Positions 19,101-27,823 are shown, counted from the first letter of the stretch. The stretch is 64,000 nt of DNA from an uncultured Aquimarina sp. (GCA_947499005.1 CANMML010000011.1:1-64000); one strand, 5' to 3'. Numbers and translations are program-made. Notes: a model not told the origin generated them from the letters alone.

Positions 19101-21194
19101 ATGAATTCTTACAACGACAATCTGCACTCTAGCGTAGTGAAATCGCTTAGTGATCAGGAGTCGGCATTGAATAATGCCGAAGCACAATTGGAAGCTTCTA
19201 TATTTTCACTGTATTATGCACAAGGTGCTTACATTACAGCTTATGAAAATTTAGAAGTCGATAACCGGTCTTATGTTTACAAACAAAATGTAAACAAAGC
19301 AATTATTAGAGATAGTGATATCTCTACGAATGTATTGGCATCAGCCAATCAGGGAAATACACATGTGGCGCAATCCATTTCGGATACTGCAGTTGCCGCA
19401 GCTAATGTGCAAATCGCAACGAATGCTATTGTAAAATTAGCCAGTGATGTTGGAAGCATATACAGTATTGTAAATGCAGCAGATTTCGATACCGAAATCT
19501 ACGACCAAGCTTATGATGCTTATGCATTAATGAACGATACAGCGTACTTGGCAGAAAGAACTTCCGAGAAAAGTATGTTAGCATCTTCTTACGTAGCAGA
19601 GGTATCTGCATCTACGGTTGCCGAAAAAGCGGCATCGACTGATGCTTCGGTAAAAAACTTACTAAGTGTATTGGATGCCGATTTTAAAGCGATAAGTGAA
19701 AAGCTGGCTGTCGATAATACCAATTTAGCAGCAGCAAGTGTAAATGAGAAAGTAGCAGAAGGTAAAGTGGAAGACTTGGAAGTCGTAAATGATGCTGCTA
19801 AAGAAGGATACGATCTTAGTAACAAGGAATTGAATTTAGATTTAGTGGTAAGTCTAAGTACAGATTCAGGGATGCACAATGATGTTAAGGTCAGCTTTGA
19901 GCAATATACAAGTCCTTTCCCAACAACGAATCCGACGACAACAGATAGTAATGGTAATGAGATCGCTGTTGATGGTTATCCAGTTGAAGCTTATTATATT
20001 ATGGTTGTAAGCGAGAGCAAGAAAAATATTTTTGCAATCTCTGACGCCGAAGGTTTGATAACTAATGCAGATACATCACGATTTGTAAAAGTTGCAGCTT
20101 CAGGTTATAGTCCAGGAGACCCCATTAACGAGACGTTGACATTAAATGGAGATGGAGCTCTAAAGGATTCGGACGGAAACCCTATTTCTTTAGGAGATAA
20201 TTATGTGGTTTTTGTGTTGGCCGTTTTAGAGACCGGTTACAAAAAAGCCATTAATAATTTTGACGATTACATTACAGCACCATCAGCAGTATTTGCACTT
20301 ACGAATCAATTGAAAGCACCAAAGGCTAAGTCAATAAAGGTAACTGCTAAGGAAACAGCACAAGATAGTATTTCTTTAAAGGATGGAAGTTCTAAAACGA
20401 TTAGCGTTGAAAAGCAAGAAGGACAAACATTAGGGTTTTCGATCAAACAAATTGATACAGGAGACAAAGCTTTAGATATGCAGTATAGATGTATGTTTTT
20501 ACCTGATAATTCTGAATTTGTAAAAGGATTATTGACCAACCAGAAGCTAAAAGATATTGAACATTATTCAGAAAAAGAATCTTCTAGTGAGACACAGAAA
20601 GAATTATCTCAGTTAAAGAAGAAAATAGAAGAGCTTACAGGAGAGTTGAATAAGGAAGAAGGAAATGATGATATCTCGAATCTTTTAGAAGTTTTAAATA
20701 GTTCGATTGAAGGAAAATCGGAAAATGAAATTGAAACTTTAAAGAAGTCATTAACTGGTTGGGATAGTGTTCTAGATAAATTCAATTTAAAAAAGATTGC
20801 AAACAAAGAAGAGGCAAAGGTTTTAGAATTACTTCATTTAACTATTGAATTAGAAATCAAGGAAATTCAATTAATCGAAAATGCAGTAGAAAGTACTTTA
20901 ACTGAAGAAAGACCAGGATTCTTTTTTAATCTAGATATCGCCGAACAAGTTTCTGCGGGGAACTATATTTTAGCTTCTCCTTCTAAAAAGAATAAGACTA
21001 ATTATTCAGCAGAAATTATTGATGGGACTACAGATAACTTTGGTAATAGACTCATTCCAGGGAACAAATATATTCCTGTAGTATTGGCTATTTCAGGTTC
21101 CGATGACCCAGATGAAGTGCAACAATTTACAGCAGCACTTTCTAATTTTGCAAATACAAATTCATTCTATTACAATTACGAGATTAATTCATAA
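19101..21194 (+). CDS. Ala-rich coiled-coil eCIS protein with a beta-domain insert, unknown role
   Basis: I do not recognise a named family in this 697-residue protein. Residues 1 to about 245 are Ala-rich and helical. Residues about 250-400 are beta-rich with Fn3-like features (VEAYYIMVVSES, DNYVVFVLAVLE). A Lys/Glu-rich coiled coil lies near 490-620, and a final beta segment (PGNKYIPVVLAISG) follows. The helical N-terminal region resembles the whole of the next gene in composition and helix layout. Afp and PVC carry a receptor-binding fibre gene near here, but no fibre-shaft or adenovirus-knob features are visible. A surface, cage or anchoring component is possible. Confidence 0.6.
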   Translation: MNSYNDNLHSSVVKSLSDQESALNNAEAQLEASIFSLYYAQGAYITAYENLEVDNRSYVYKQNVNKAIIRDSDISTNVLASANQGNTHVAQSISDTAVAAANVQIATNAIVKLASDVGSIYSIVNAADFDTEIYDQAYDAYALMNDTAYLAERTSEKSMLASSYVAEVSASTVAEKAASTDASVKNLLSVLDADFKAISEKLAVDNTNLAAASVNEKVAEGKVEDLEVVNDAAKEGYDLSNKELNLDLVVSLSTDSGMHNDVKVSFEQYTSPFPTTNPTTTDSNGNEIAVDGYPVEAYYIMVVSESKKNIFAISDAEGLITNADTSRFVKVAASGYSPGDPINETLTLNGDGALKDSDGNPISLGDNYVVFVLAVLETGYKKAINNFDDYITAPSAVFALTNQLKAPKAKSIKVTAKETAQDSISLKDGSSKTISVEKQEGQTLGFSIKQIDTGDKALDMQYRCMFLPDNSEFVKGLLTNQKLKDIEHYSEKESSSETQKELSQLKKKIEELTGELNKEEGNDDISNLLEVLNSSIEGKSENEIETLKKSLTGWDSVLDKFNLKKIANKEEAKVLELLHLTIELEIKEIQLIENAVESTLTEERPGFFFNLDIAEQVSAGNYILASPSKKNKTNYSAEIIDGTTDNFGNRLIPGNKYIPVVLAISGSDDPDEVQQFTAALSNFANTNSFYYNYEINS

Positions 21195-21206
21195 AAAAGA
21201 TATATC

Positions 21207-22055
21207 ATGGCTTTAGTTATAGACCAAAGAACTCCGATAATTCCTGTTGTTCAACCTAAAAAATATGGAGTAACAGAGAAAAAGAAAGAAGAAATCGATA
21301 GCCTGAGTAATCAGGTTGTCGAAGCTCAAAATGACGTAGATAAGTTTCAGGCAATTGTTGATTCGTTAAATACCAAATTAGATACTTTTGACAATCAGCT
21401 TACGGCAGCAGATACAAGTAGGGCAACAGCATTAAGTAATAAAGATCTAGGTGACGAGGTAATTGCCAATGTTAAAGACCTTAAGGAAAATTCTAAAATA
21501 GCGGAAGATGAGGTGGTAAGATCTAACACAGAGATTAATACAGTTGCAACGCTTGTCAATACGCTGATCAATAAGTTAATTTTTAGTGCCGAGATCATTA
21601 ACAAGTTATCTAATCTTGTCATTCGAAAGAAAGCATTGAACCCTTTAATTTCCGATGAATTAGTAACGATGGTTACTACAGCAGGATCAGATGCTAATAA
21701 TGCTGTCGCATTGACATTAACAGCATTGAATGGTGTATATGCAGCGCAAGGAAATACCTTAGAATCTACAGCAGCGATAAAATTAGAATCGTTTCAAGCC
21801 GCAAAATTGTATGAGTTTTTAACAGGGGAACAAGTAAAAGGGAGACCTTATAAAGTGCCTAATCCTGCGTTAGAAGCCTTATTGGATACCGCTTATGAGA
21901 TTGCAGAGAAAAATTATGAGGTGATATTAATAGCCGTTAAGGATACTACAGTTCAATTGAATGCCGCTAAGTTAAACCTTAGTAAAGCTTCGATTAAGTT
22001 AAAATCATTACAGTCTGGTTTAGCCGCAGCCAATGCTGCAGCATTATCATCATAA
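21207..22055 (+). CDS. Helical eCIS-associated protein, likely paralogue of the preceding gene
   Basis: This 282-residue protein is nearly all helix, with heptad patterns at residues 28-75 and 225-280 and many Ala, Asn, Leu and Val residues. Twelve bases separate it from the previous gene. Its central pattern (serial helices with NKDLGDEVI, INTVATLVNTLINKL, SDANNAVALTLTALN) is like residues 60-200 of the preceding protein. No signal peptide or membrane segment is present. The pair may form a helical bundle on the particle or assist its assembly. A hairpin follows it. Confidence 0.6.
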   Translation: MALVIDQRTPIIPVVQPKKYGVTEKKKEEIDSLSNQVVEAQNDVDKFQAIVDSLNTKLDTFDNQLTAADTSRATALSNKDLGDEVIANVKDLKENSKIAEDEVVRSNTEINTVATLVNTLINKLIFSAEIINKLSNLVIRKKALNPLISDELVTMVTTAGSDANNAVALTLTALNGVYAAQGNTLESTAAIKLESFQAAKLYEFLTGEQVKGRPYKVPNPALEALLDTAYEIAEKNYEVILIAVKDTTVQLNAAKLNLSKASIKLKSLQSGLAAANAAALSS

Positions 22056-22068
22056 TTAAGGTTAGTGG

Positions 22069-22102
22069 TTCAACCTAAGTGGATTAAATTTCTTAGGTTG
22101 AA
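22069..22102 (+). terminator. Hairpin after the helical gene pair
   Basis: Arms TTCAACCTAAG (22069-22079) and CTTAGGTTGAA (22092-22102) are perfectly complementary around a 12-base loop. There is no strong T-run after the stem (TCATTATTAAA), so it may be a partial terminator, or an mRNA-stabilising stem separating the structural genes from the 310-residue protein and ATPase genes. Confidence 0.5.
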
Positions 22103-22146
22103 TCATTATTAAATAGTGATACAATTCATAATTAAAATTTGCTGTA

Positions 22147-23079
22147 ATGGATGCCAATGTATTTAAAAAGTTTTACCGAAGTTTTTATTTAAAAACCAGT
22201 GGATATATTCCTACTAGGCCATTAAATATAAGTTTATATCCAGGAGATTTTTTTCAAATTAAAAATGGAGAAATAATCATCTTGGGCAATATTTTTAGGA
22301 ATAATGTAGTCAGTACGGATGAGGTTGAAATGGCTTATGGTATTTCACTCAATCCTGCTAACTGGAGTTTTACAGAAGGGGTTACAAAGCCTTATTCGGG
22401 AAGAGATATTGGGGAAAATCCATTAGATGGGGAATATGGATATACGAAGCAAGTTTTAGCATTCAATTCTTTTGGAAGTTTCTTGTTCAATAGTGTAAAT
22501 GCAGAATCTGTAAAAATTGTTAATTGGAGCGATATTAGTCAAGAATTGATTATTAAACTCACACAAGTGCTCTACTCATTTCGAGAAGTGTACGTAGTCA
22601 CTGAGAGTGTTGTAGCAGAAAATTGGACATTAGCTATTGGAGGTTCAGACAAAGCAGAATTAGAGATTGCTTCGGAGAAAGAAAGTTTTGGATTACTCGA
22701 TTTATTTGGAGCATCTAATTCCAAAACAATTCACGCAAGAGATATTGAGTTTTATCACAAAGAAGACAAAAAAAAGCCTTCATTTTTCAAGGCTAAGAAG
22801 TTGATTGTTCAACCCGAAAAGTTAGATGTTTTTATTAGTGATTTGATTCAGCAACAGCACAATAGAGCTTCTTGGGTGAATAGTTTTTTTGAATACGATT
22901 TTAACCACGATACGATCAGTTTTCAATCTTCGGTACCTCAAAATATCAATACGAGTGTATTGGATATGCTTCAGGTAAATCAACTAAATCCTAATACTTG
23001 TCTCCAATATTTTCGTTGGATCGATGCCAATTTAGATGACATAGAAAAATTATTCCTCTATTATGGAAACCAATCCTAA
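22147..23079 (+). CDS. eCIS-associated protein of unknown function, coupled to the ATPase
   Basis: I do not recognise this 310-residue protein. It lacks a signal peptide and membrane segments. Its first 60 residues (FYRSFYLKTSGYIPTRPLNI, then YPGDFFQIKNGEIIILGNIF) look like a compact beta domain. A basic linker lies near residue 205 (KKKPSFFKAKK), and the C-terminus is helical. The stop lies 17 bases inside the start of the AAA+ ATPase gene, so the two are coupled and their products may act together. An adaptor for the ATPase or a pore-forming-like domain are both speculative. Confidence 0.55.
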   Translation: MDANVFKKFYRSFYLKTSGYIPTRPLNISLYPGDFFQIKNGEIIILGNIFRNNVVSTDEVEMAYGISLNPANWSFTEGVTKPYSGRDIGENPLDGEYGYTKQVLAFNSFGSFLFNSVNAESVKIVNWSDISQELIIKLTQVLYSFREVYVVTESVVAENWTLAIGGSDKAELEIASEKESFGLLDLFGASNSKTIHARDIEFYHKEDKKKPSFFKAKKLIVQPEKLDVFISDLIQQQHNRASWVNSFFEYDFNHDTISFQSSVPQNINTSVLDMLQVNQLNPNTCLQYFRWIDANLDDIEKLFLYYGNQS

Positions 23080-24415
23080 CATACAGGTATTATTAGATGA
23101 ATTGGGTTGGTTACAAGAAGTCATTCACAATGTAATTAGCAGTTATTTAGAGCATGAGGGAGAGCGGCCTTATTGGGAAGAAATCCCTATGCCTGTACTT
23201 GAAAATTCAGATTCGTACTATGCAACAAGTGTATTAGAATGGAACTTAACAAATATTGAGCGATTAGCCTTGGCCTTAGCAATGGCACCTCATATCAAGC
23301 CAGAAGTATTAGATGTTTTCTTCGGAAAAAATCAAATTTATGATAGACTATTTACAGAGTTTGGAGGGCAGGTAGATAAAAATCATAGTGGTTTTTTGCC
23401 AACAGGACAGACGCTACTTTTTTTAGGAAGTGCTTTAAATCCTTCATATCGCTTAGCTATAATTAAACTATTTGAGAACACACATGTGTTGATTGCAGAA
23501 CAGGTTATAGAGCTAAAGAATACAGATGATGGGATATCAAAATACAATGGAGTACTAGGTGTTAGTGAACGTTGGTTAACCTATTTTTTAACAGGAGAGC
23601 AACCCGACTTTTCATTAAGTGCCGATTTCCCAGCTCAAAAAATTACAACACATTTAGACTGGGAAGATGTAGTGCTTAATGATCATGTGATGGAGCAGGT
23701 CGATGAAATCAAGGCATGGTTAGAACACAGCGAAACCTTACTAGAAGATTGGCAGTTATTTAAAAAGCTAAAGCCTGGATACCGAACCTTGTTTTATGGG
23801 CCTCCAGGAACAGGAAAAACGTTAACGGTAAGTTTGCTAGGAAAAATTTCCGATCGTGATGTATATCGCGTAGACCTATCTATGGTAGTCTCTAAATATA
23901 TTGGGGAAACAGAGAAAAACCTTTCTAAAATATTTGATATCGCCGAGCATAAAAACTGGATACTTTTTTTCGATGAAGCCGATGCGCTTTTTGGAAAGCG
24001 TACGGCCTCTAATAGTTCTAACGATCGACATGCCAATCAACAAACTTCCTTTTTGTTGCAACGTATAGAGGATTTTCCAGGGGTAGTGATTTTAGCTTCA
24101 AACTTAAAAGCCAATATGGATGAAGCCTTTACAAGAAGATTTCAATCTATGATTCACTTTAATATGCCAGCGCCAACCGAGCGATACGAATTATGGCAAA
24201 AAGCTTTTTCGGGAACTTGCCAATTAGATCCAGAAATAGATGTATGGAACATTGCCGAAAATTACGAAATAGCAGGAGGTGCGATTATTAATGTGTTAAG
24301 ATATTGTGCTTTAGCTGCTGTTCGAAGAAATACGACAATAGTAACTAAGGAAGAGTTATTAGAAGGAATTCGTAAAGAATTTAAGAAAGAGAATAAGACT
24401 ATTGGTGTGATGTAA
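23063..24415 (+). CDS. AAA+ ATPase of the injection system (Cis15-like)
   Basis: A 450-residue AAA+ ATPase equivalent to Afp15/Pvc15, thought to remodel or assemble the particle and to be involved in cargo loading in PVCs. Walker A is GPPGTGKT at residues 246-253 and Walker B is LFFDEAD around 301-307. The arginine-finger region is AFTRRFQSMIHF near residue 355, and a small C-terminal helical lid follows. Residues 1-190 are a family-specific helical N-domain. It is the last core gene; the cargo genes begin 21 bases later, so ATPase and first cargo are probably cotranscribed. Confidence 0.93.
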   Translation: METNPNIQVLLDELGWLQEVIHNVISSYLEHEGERPYWEEIPMPVLENSDSYYATSVLEWNLTNIERLALALAMAPHIKPEVLDVFFGKNQIYDRLFTEFGGQVDKNHSGFLPTGQTLLFLGSALNPSYRLAIIKLFENTHVLIAEQVIELKNTDDGISKYNGVLGVSERWLTYFLTGEQPDFSLSADFPAQKITTHLDWEDVVLNDHVMEQVDEIKAWLEHSETLLEDWQLFKKLKPGYRTLFYGPPGTGKTLTVSLLGKISDRDVYRVDLSMVVSKYIGETEKNLSKIFDIAEHKNWILFFDEADALFGKRTASNSSNDRHANQQTSFLLQRIEDFPGVVILASNLKANMDEAFTRRFQSMIHFNMPAPTERYELWQKAFSGTCQLDPEIDVWNIAENYEIAGGAIINVLRYCALAAVRRNTTIVTKEELLEGIRKEFKKENKTIGVM

Positions 24416-24436
24416 CCTTTAATAAAGTGATAGGAT

Positions 24437-25438
24437 ATGTATACTGCAGTACTTCAAAAATGTGATTGCGATAAAAAAGCATCGGCGGCTTATCGAAACT
24501 CGCTTTCCGATGAAAAAAAGCATGGTACTTATTTAAAAGACAATCGTACAAATGCTATAGTACAAAGAAAAGAAAGTGTGCTCCAAAACAAGGTGATCCA
24601 ACTGGGTATCGATACAACAAAAAAGAGAAAGAGGAAAACAGCAACAACAAAAAGAAGAAAAGTAAGAAAGAAAAGAAACCCGTGGGAATTAAAATCTAAT
24701 CAATATTCAGTTTCAGGAAAGAAGAAGAACCATTTAAGAACTCAAGGTCCCAAATTAGGAAGTAAAGTTGATTTCTTAACCTCTAGTAAGTTTAAGAAAG
24801 AACGTATGTTAAGAAGGGCAATGATGAAGAAAGGAATCCCTGCCAAAGGAAGAAATATACATGTACTAAGGCAGATCATTAATGGGAAAAAAGTATCCTT
24901 CGTGTCTTTATCTGTACCCCCAGGAAAGGATACCTCTATAAAACCAGGACATTCTGAGTTTTACACTAAAAAGATGTCTAGGCTGTACATGAAGCGTAAA
25001 AAAGCCAAGAAAAGTAAAAATGTGTATGATGCCACTACTAGAGAGAATTGTGAACAGTGCAGATATAAGCACAAGAGTGATGACCCTAAGACAACAAATT
25101 TTGGTTTTGAGTATCCTGGGAGTGAGGATTTCATGAGAAAGAAAGATCATAAACACGTTCATGATCATCAAGGAAAGTTCCCTAAAATTAAGGGGAAATT
25201 GAGCAAAAAAGAGAAGGAGTATAGAAGTGATGTTAAAAAGAAAGCTAAAGAGTCTAGAGCATTTCACAACTATTTAATGTCTCAAAAATTAAATAAACTA
25301 CATAAAAGTAAACCCGATGAAGATGGTCATAGTAGCGATGATGATGATATGATGTTAGGACCAGGATTGGGTGGAGTAAAAGATGAATTGAAGCAGACGT
25401 ATAAAAATGTTAAGAATTTTGATTTTGAAGAAGATTAA
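24437..25438 (+). CDS. Predicted eCIS cargo with a deaminase-like C-terminal domain
   Basis: This 333-residue, very basic protein begins MYTAVLQK and carries the cargo leader at residues 35-45 (DNR, then IVQRK). A second VIQ word lies at residue 53. It lacks DUF4157. Residues 61-80 are a Lys/Arg tract. Residues about 150-215 carry a cytidine-deaminase-like zinc signature: H172-S-E174 after SVPPG..PG, then C205-E-Q-C208 within TTRENCEQC. In the deaminase superfamily the HxE and CxxC motifs supply the zinc ligands and proton shuttle; the usual Pro before the first Cys is Asn here. The C-terminus has a His-rich patch and an acidic tail. A nucleic-acid or nucleotide deaminase toxin is my inference. 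Confidence 0.6.
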   Translation: MYTAVLQKCDCDKKASAAYRNSLSDEKKHGTYLKDNRTNAIVQRKESVLQNKVIQLGIDTTKKRKRKTATTKRRKVRKKRNPWELKSNQYSVSGKKKNHLRTQGPKLGSKVDFLTSSKFKKERMLRRAMMKKGIPAKGRNIHVLRQIINGKKVSFVSLSVPPGKDTSIKPGHSEFYTKKMSRLYMKRKKAKKSKNVYDATTRENCEQCRYKHKSDDPKTTNFGFEYPGSEDFMRKKDHKHVHDHQGKFPKIKGKLSKKEKEYRSDVKKKAKESRAFHNYLMSQKLNKLHKSKPDEDGHSSDDDDMMLGPGLGGVKDELKQTYKNVKNFDFEED

Positions 25439-25619
25439 GCTGTTTAATAAAAAATCATGGGATGAACCGTACTCTATTTTGCTAGATAAAAAATTAGTTC
25501 GAGTATTCTTCTCATTAATATTTAATGACTAAGTGGATGAAGTTTTAATACATGATTTAGAATCAATAACGTCTAGGCCATATCAAAAAAGAAAAAAATG
25601 GAATTTCAAACCCTTTTAA
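25425..25619 (+). pseudogene. Possible remnant of a small gene between cargos
   Basis: A frame with protein-like composition starts near a TTG at 25425, overlapping the end of the deaminase-like cargo. It reads KKIKLFNKKSWDEPYS, then ILLDKKLVRVFFSLIFND up to a TAA at 25530. It continues in the same frame as VDEVLIHDLESITSRPY, then QKRKKWNFKPF to a second TAA at 25617. A single changed base would make it one 64-codon frame. It could be a decayed immunity gene for the upstream cargo. The absence of an ATG and the short length make this uncertain. Confidence 0.25.
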
Positions 25620-26077
25620 TATTTACTACTTGGAGAACAAAAATGCAAGAGGAAAAAGCAAATGTAATTATAGCTAATGCTTTAAATAAATGTGTGTATT
25701 TCGTTAGCGCACGCATTAAAGGGTATTTATTAACGAAACGTAGGCTATTTCTAGTCTTTGAAAATACGAATGAAGAATCGCGAATAATATTAGAGGCTTT
25801 TAATGAATTTTTATTAGCAGAGATTTTTGATTATTTAAGGTCTTTGCCAAGACATCAACGAGAGCTAATTTTTGACTTAGAAGACGATGAGGAATTATTT
25901 CATGAACATCGTTTTATAAATCCAACGATAAAAAAGATAATTATAGGTGAAGAGATAGAATTACCTTATTACGATCCCCATGTTGAAAAGATAGAGAAAG
26001 AAATTAAAAACTATAATTACTGTTCTGCCATTGATTATTCAGGGGCTAGAGGGCCAGTAGTTGTTCGTAAAAGATAA
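25598..26077 (+). CDS. Small unknown protein in the cargo island, possible immunity protein
   Basis: This 159-residue protein has no cargo leader and no DUF4157, unlike its neighbours. It is Ile/Glu/Arg-rich and helical, with RSLPRHQRELIFDLEDDEEL in the middle and YYDPHVEKIEKEIKNYNY near the end. An alternative ATG at 25643 (MQEEKANVIIANALNK) would give 144 residues and avoids overlapping the remnant frame upstream. The stop is four bases before the next cargo ATG. Lying between two predicted toxins, it is a candidate immunity protein or cargo chaperone; no family is recognised. Confidence 0.55.
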   Translation: MEFQTLLIFTTWRTKMQEEKANVIIANALNKCVYFVSARIKGYLLTKRRLFLVFENTNEESRIILEAFNEFLLAEIFDYLRSLPRHQRELIFDLEDDEELFHEHRFINPTIKKIIIGEEIELPYYDPHVEKIEKEIKNYNYCSAIDYSGARGPVVVRKR

Positions 26078-26081
26078 GATT

Positions 26082-26687
26082 ATGGAATACTTAAATAGAG
26101 AAAAAGCATCGCAATCTTCTTCTAATTTTAATAAAACAATTCAACGTCACGGAAAAGTTTTGATGGATAATAGAAATCATCAAAATCAGCTTATTCAAAG
26201 GAAATCATCAGGAAAGGTTATTCAAAAGGTGTTATCACAGAGACAAATAGCAACTTCAATAAGAAACGTACAAGTATACGCTACTGATATGTATAGAACT
26301 TATGGAGCAGCTACCATAAGAGCTGTTTTAATACAAAATAATTTCAGAGTGAGAGGACATGCCAGTGGAGGTAGTGGAAGTGGACAAAACGCAGCGACAA
26401 CCCAGGATTTAGCAACTTTAAGAGGTTACCTTCAAGCTTATACCCCTCCAACTTCTTCTGGTGGGGGAGCATCTTCTTCAAGTGGTGGGAGAAGAGCAAG
26501 AGGGGGAGCTTCGTTATCTACTGCCAAAGGAAAAGGAAAAGGAAAAGGAATGTCCAAAGAAGAAAAAAAAGCTGCTAAGAAAGCAAAAAGAAAGGCAGAA
26601 TTTGAGAAAGCTAAAAAAGACAATTTTGGTAAGCGTCCCCCAAAAGGAGGTGGAGGGTCAGGAGCAGGAGCAGGAATAACAGTGTAA
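26082..26687 (+). CDS. Short predicted eCIS cargo with leader but no DUF4157
   Basis: I chose the ATG at 26082 over an upstream TTG at 26061 because it follows the previous stop and gives a cargo-like start (MEYLNREKA). Residues about 30-40 carry the leader (DNR, then LIQRK), followed by KVIQK near residue 46. Residues about 60-115 form a small domain (ATIRAVLIQNNF, HASGGSGSGQN, TLRGYLQAY) that resembles part of the next cargo. The last 85 residues are low-complexity Gly/Ser and Lys (GKGKGKG from a hexamer tract at 26527-26550). A truncated or minimal relative of the next gene is likely. Confidence 0.6.
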   Translation: MEYLNREKASQSSSNFNKTIQRHGKVLMDNRNHQNQLIQRKSSGKVIQKVLSQRQIATSIRNVQVYATDMYRTYGAATIRAVLIQNNFRVRGHASGGSGSGQNAATTQDLATLRGYLQAYTPPTSSGGGASSSSGGRRARGGASLSTAKGKGKGKGMSKEEKKAAKKAKRKAEFEKAKKDNFGKRPPKGGGGSGAGAGITV

Positions 26688-26702
26688 GTTAAAACGAGAG
26701 GT

Positions 26703-27818
26703 ATGTTACAAAAAGCAAATAAAGTCAATAAAGATTCATCTGTAGAGGCTACTCCAAATAAAGGAGTAGTCCTAAAAGATAATCGTGATATAGGTACTCC
26801 TATTCAAAGAAAACCTAATAATACAGGACTACCAGATAAATTGAAGTCGGGAATAGAGAATTTATCTGGACATAGTATGGATGATGTAAAAGTACATTAC
26901 AATTCATCGAAACCTACACAGCTAAATGCACATGCTTATGCACAGGGGACGGATATACATGTAGCTTCAGGTCAAGAAAAGCACTTACCTCACGAAGCTT
27001 GGCATGTGGTACAGCAAAAACAAGGAAGGGTTAAGCCAACTGTGCGGATGAACGGAGTTAATGTTAATGATAATGCGGGGCTAGAAAATGAAGCTGATGT
27101 ACAGGGAGCAAAAGCACTCCAATTTCAAGGAAAATCGAATTCAACAATAAAACAGACTTTGAATACCAGTAATTCTGATAATGTACAGGCAAAGTTTAGT
27201 AATAATCATAACCGTGTAGTAAAAGGGATTAGTGGAATGTTTGAAGCGATGCATTCAAAATCCTCTAACCCAGTTCACAATCAACCTGTAGCTCAAAAAA
27301 ATGAAGCAAGAGCAAATTGGAGAGTTATGGCGAGATATAATAGTGGAACTGCCGCTAAAGAAGTAGCTGCCGCATTTGGTAGAGCAGGGTATGTAATTGG
27401 GCCAGGTCTGCTAAAAATCATTGTTAGGCTTATGGAAGAAAATGGTTTTGGGAATGAAAAATGGGCGCATGGGACTGGCGATAATTCTAGTGGTAAACAA
27501 GGCGATACTGATATTAGAATACAAGCTTGTAAGAATTTCTTGATTCAGTGGGCGGGTAGTCACCCTGCACCTAGAGAAGATGTAGGTAGTTCTTCTCGTT
27601 CAGGATATAAAGCTAGTAAAGCCGAAAAGGCAAGCCATGCTAAGAAGAAAGCAGAAAACAAACAAAAAGTTCAAGCAGGAAAAAAGAGTGATTATGCAAC
27701 AGGAGTTTTACTAGAAGGCGGAGTTACACAAGAAGAAATAAATGCATTTAAGGCTTATTATCATTACATCCCAGCTTCAGTTGAGCAGTTTAGGGAATTG
27801 GAACAGCATATTGAATAG
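26703..27818 (+). CDS. Predicted eCIS cargo: leader, DUF4157, unknown C-terminal domain
   Basis: This 371-residue protein has the leader at residues 26-37 (DNR, then PIQRK), then DUF4157 from about 41 to 138. Its zinc signature is intact: HEAWH at 97-101 and a downstream NEAD near 128-131 that probably supplies the third ligand. A VQAK word near residue 160 marks the junction. The C-terminal domain (about 205-371) contains NGFGNEKWAHGTGDNSSGKQ and CKNFLIQW, resembling the short cargo upstream, then a Lys/Ala-rich helix and GVLLEGGVTQEEI. No toxin family is recognised. DUF4157 modules often head polymorphic toxins and eCIS cargos. Confidence 0.72.
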   Translation: MLQKANKVNKDSSVEATPNKGVVLKDNRDIGTPIQRKPNNTGLPDKLKSGIENLSGHSMDDVKVHYNSSKPTQLNAHAYAQGTDIHVASGQEKHLPHEAWHVVQQKQGRVKPTVRMNGVNVNDNAGLENEADVQGAKALQFQGKSNSTIKQTLNTSNSDNVQAKFSNNHNRVVKGISGMFEAMHSKSSNPVHNQPVAQKNEARANWRVMARYNSGTAAKEVAAAFGRAGYVIGPGLLKIIVRLMEENGFGNEKWAHGTGDNSSGKQGDTDIRIQACKNFLIQWAGSHPAPREDVGSSSRSGYKASKAEKASHAKKKAENKQKVQAGKKSDYATGVLLEGGVTQEEINAFKAYYHYIPASVEQFRELEQHIE

Positions 27819-27823
27819 GGTTA

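Noticed and set aside
24600..24690. Lys/Arg tract as a nuclear localisation signal of a eukaryote-targeting toxin
   Set aside because: The whole protein is very basic, so the tract may simply bind nucleic acid; without target information the claim cannot be supported.
26527..26550. GGAAAA hexamer tract as a phase-variation switch
   Set aside because: Changes in a six-base unit keep the reading frame (GKGK), so slippage would alter length but not switch expression.
26438..26728. Proline/alanine-rich 96-codon minus-strand frame
   Set aside because: It is the complement of the Gly/Lys low-complexity region of the short cargo.
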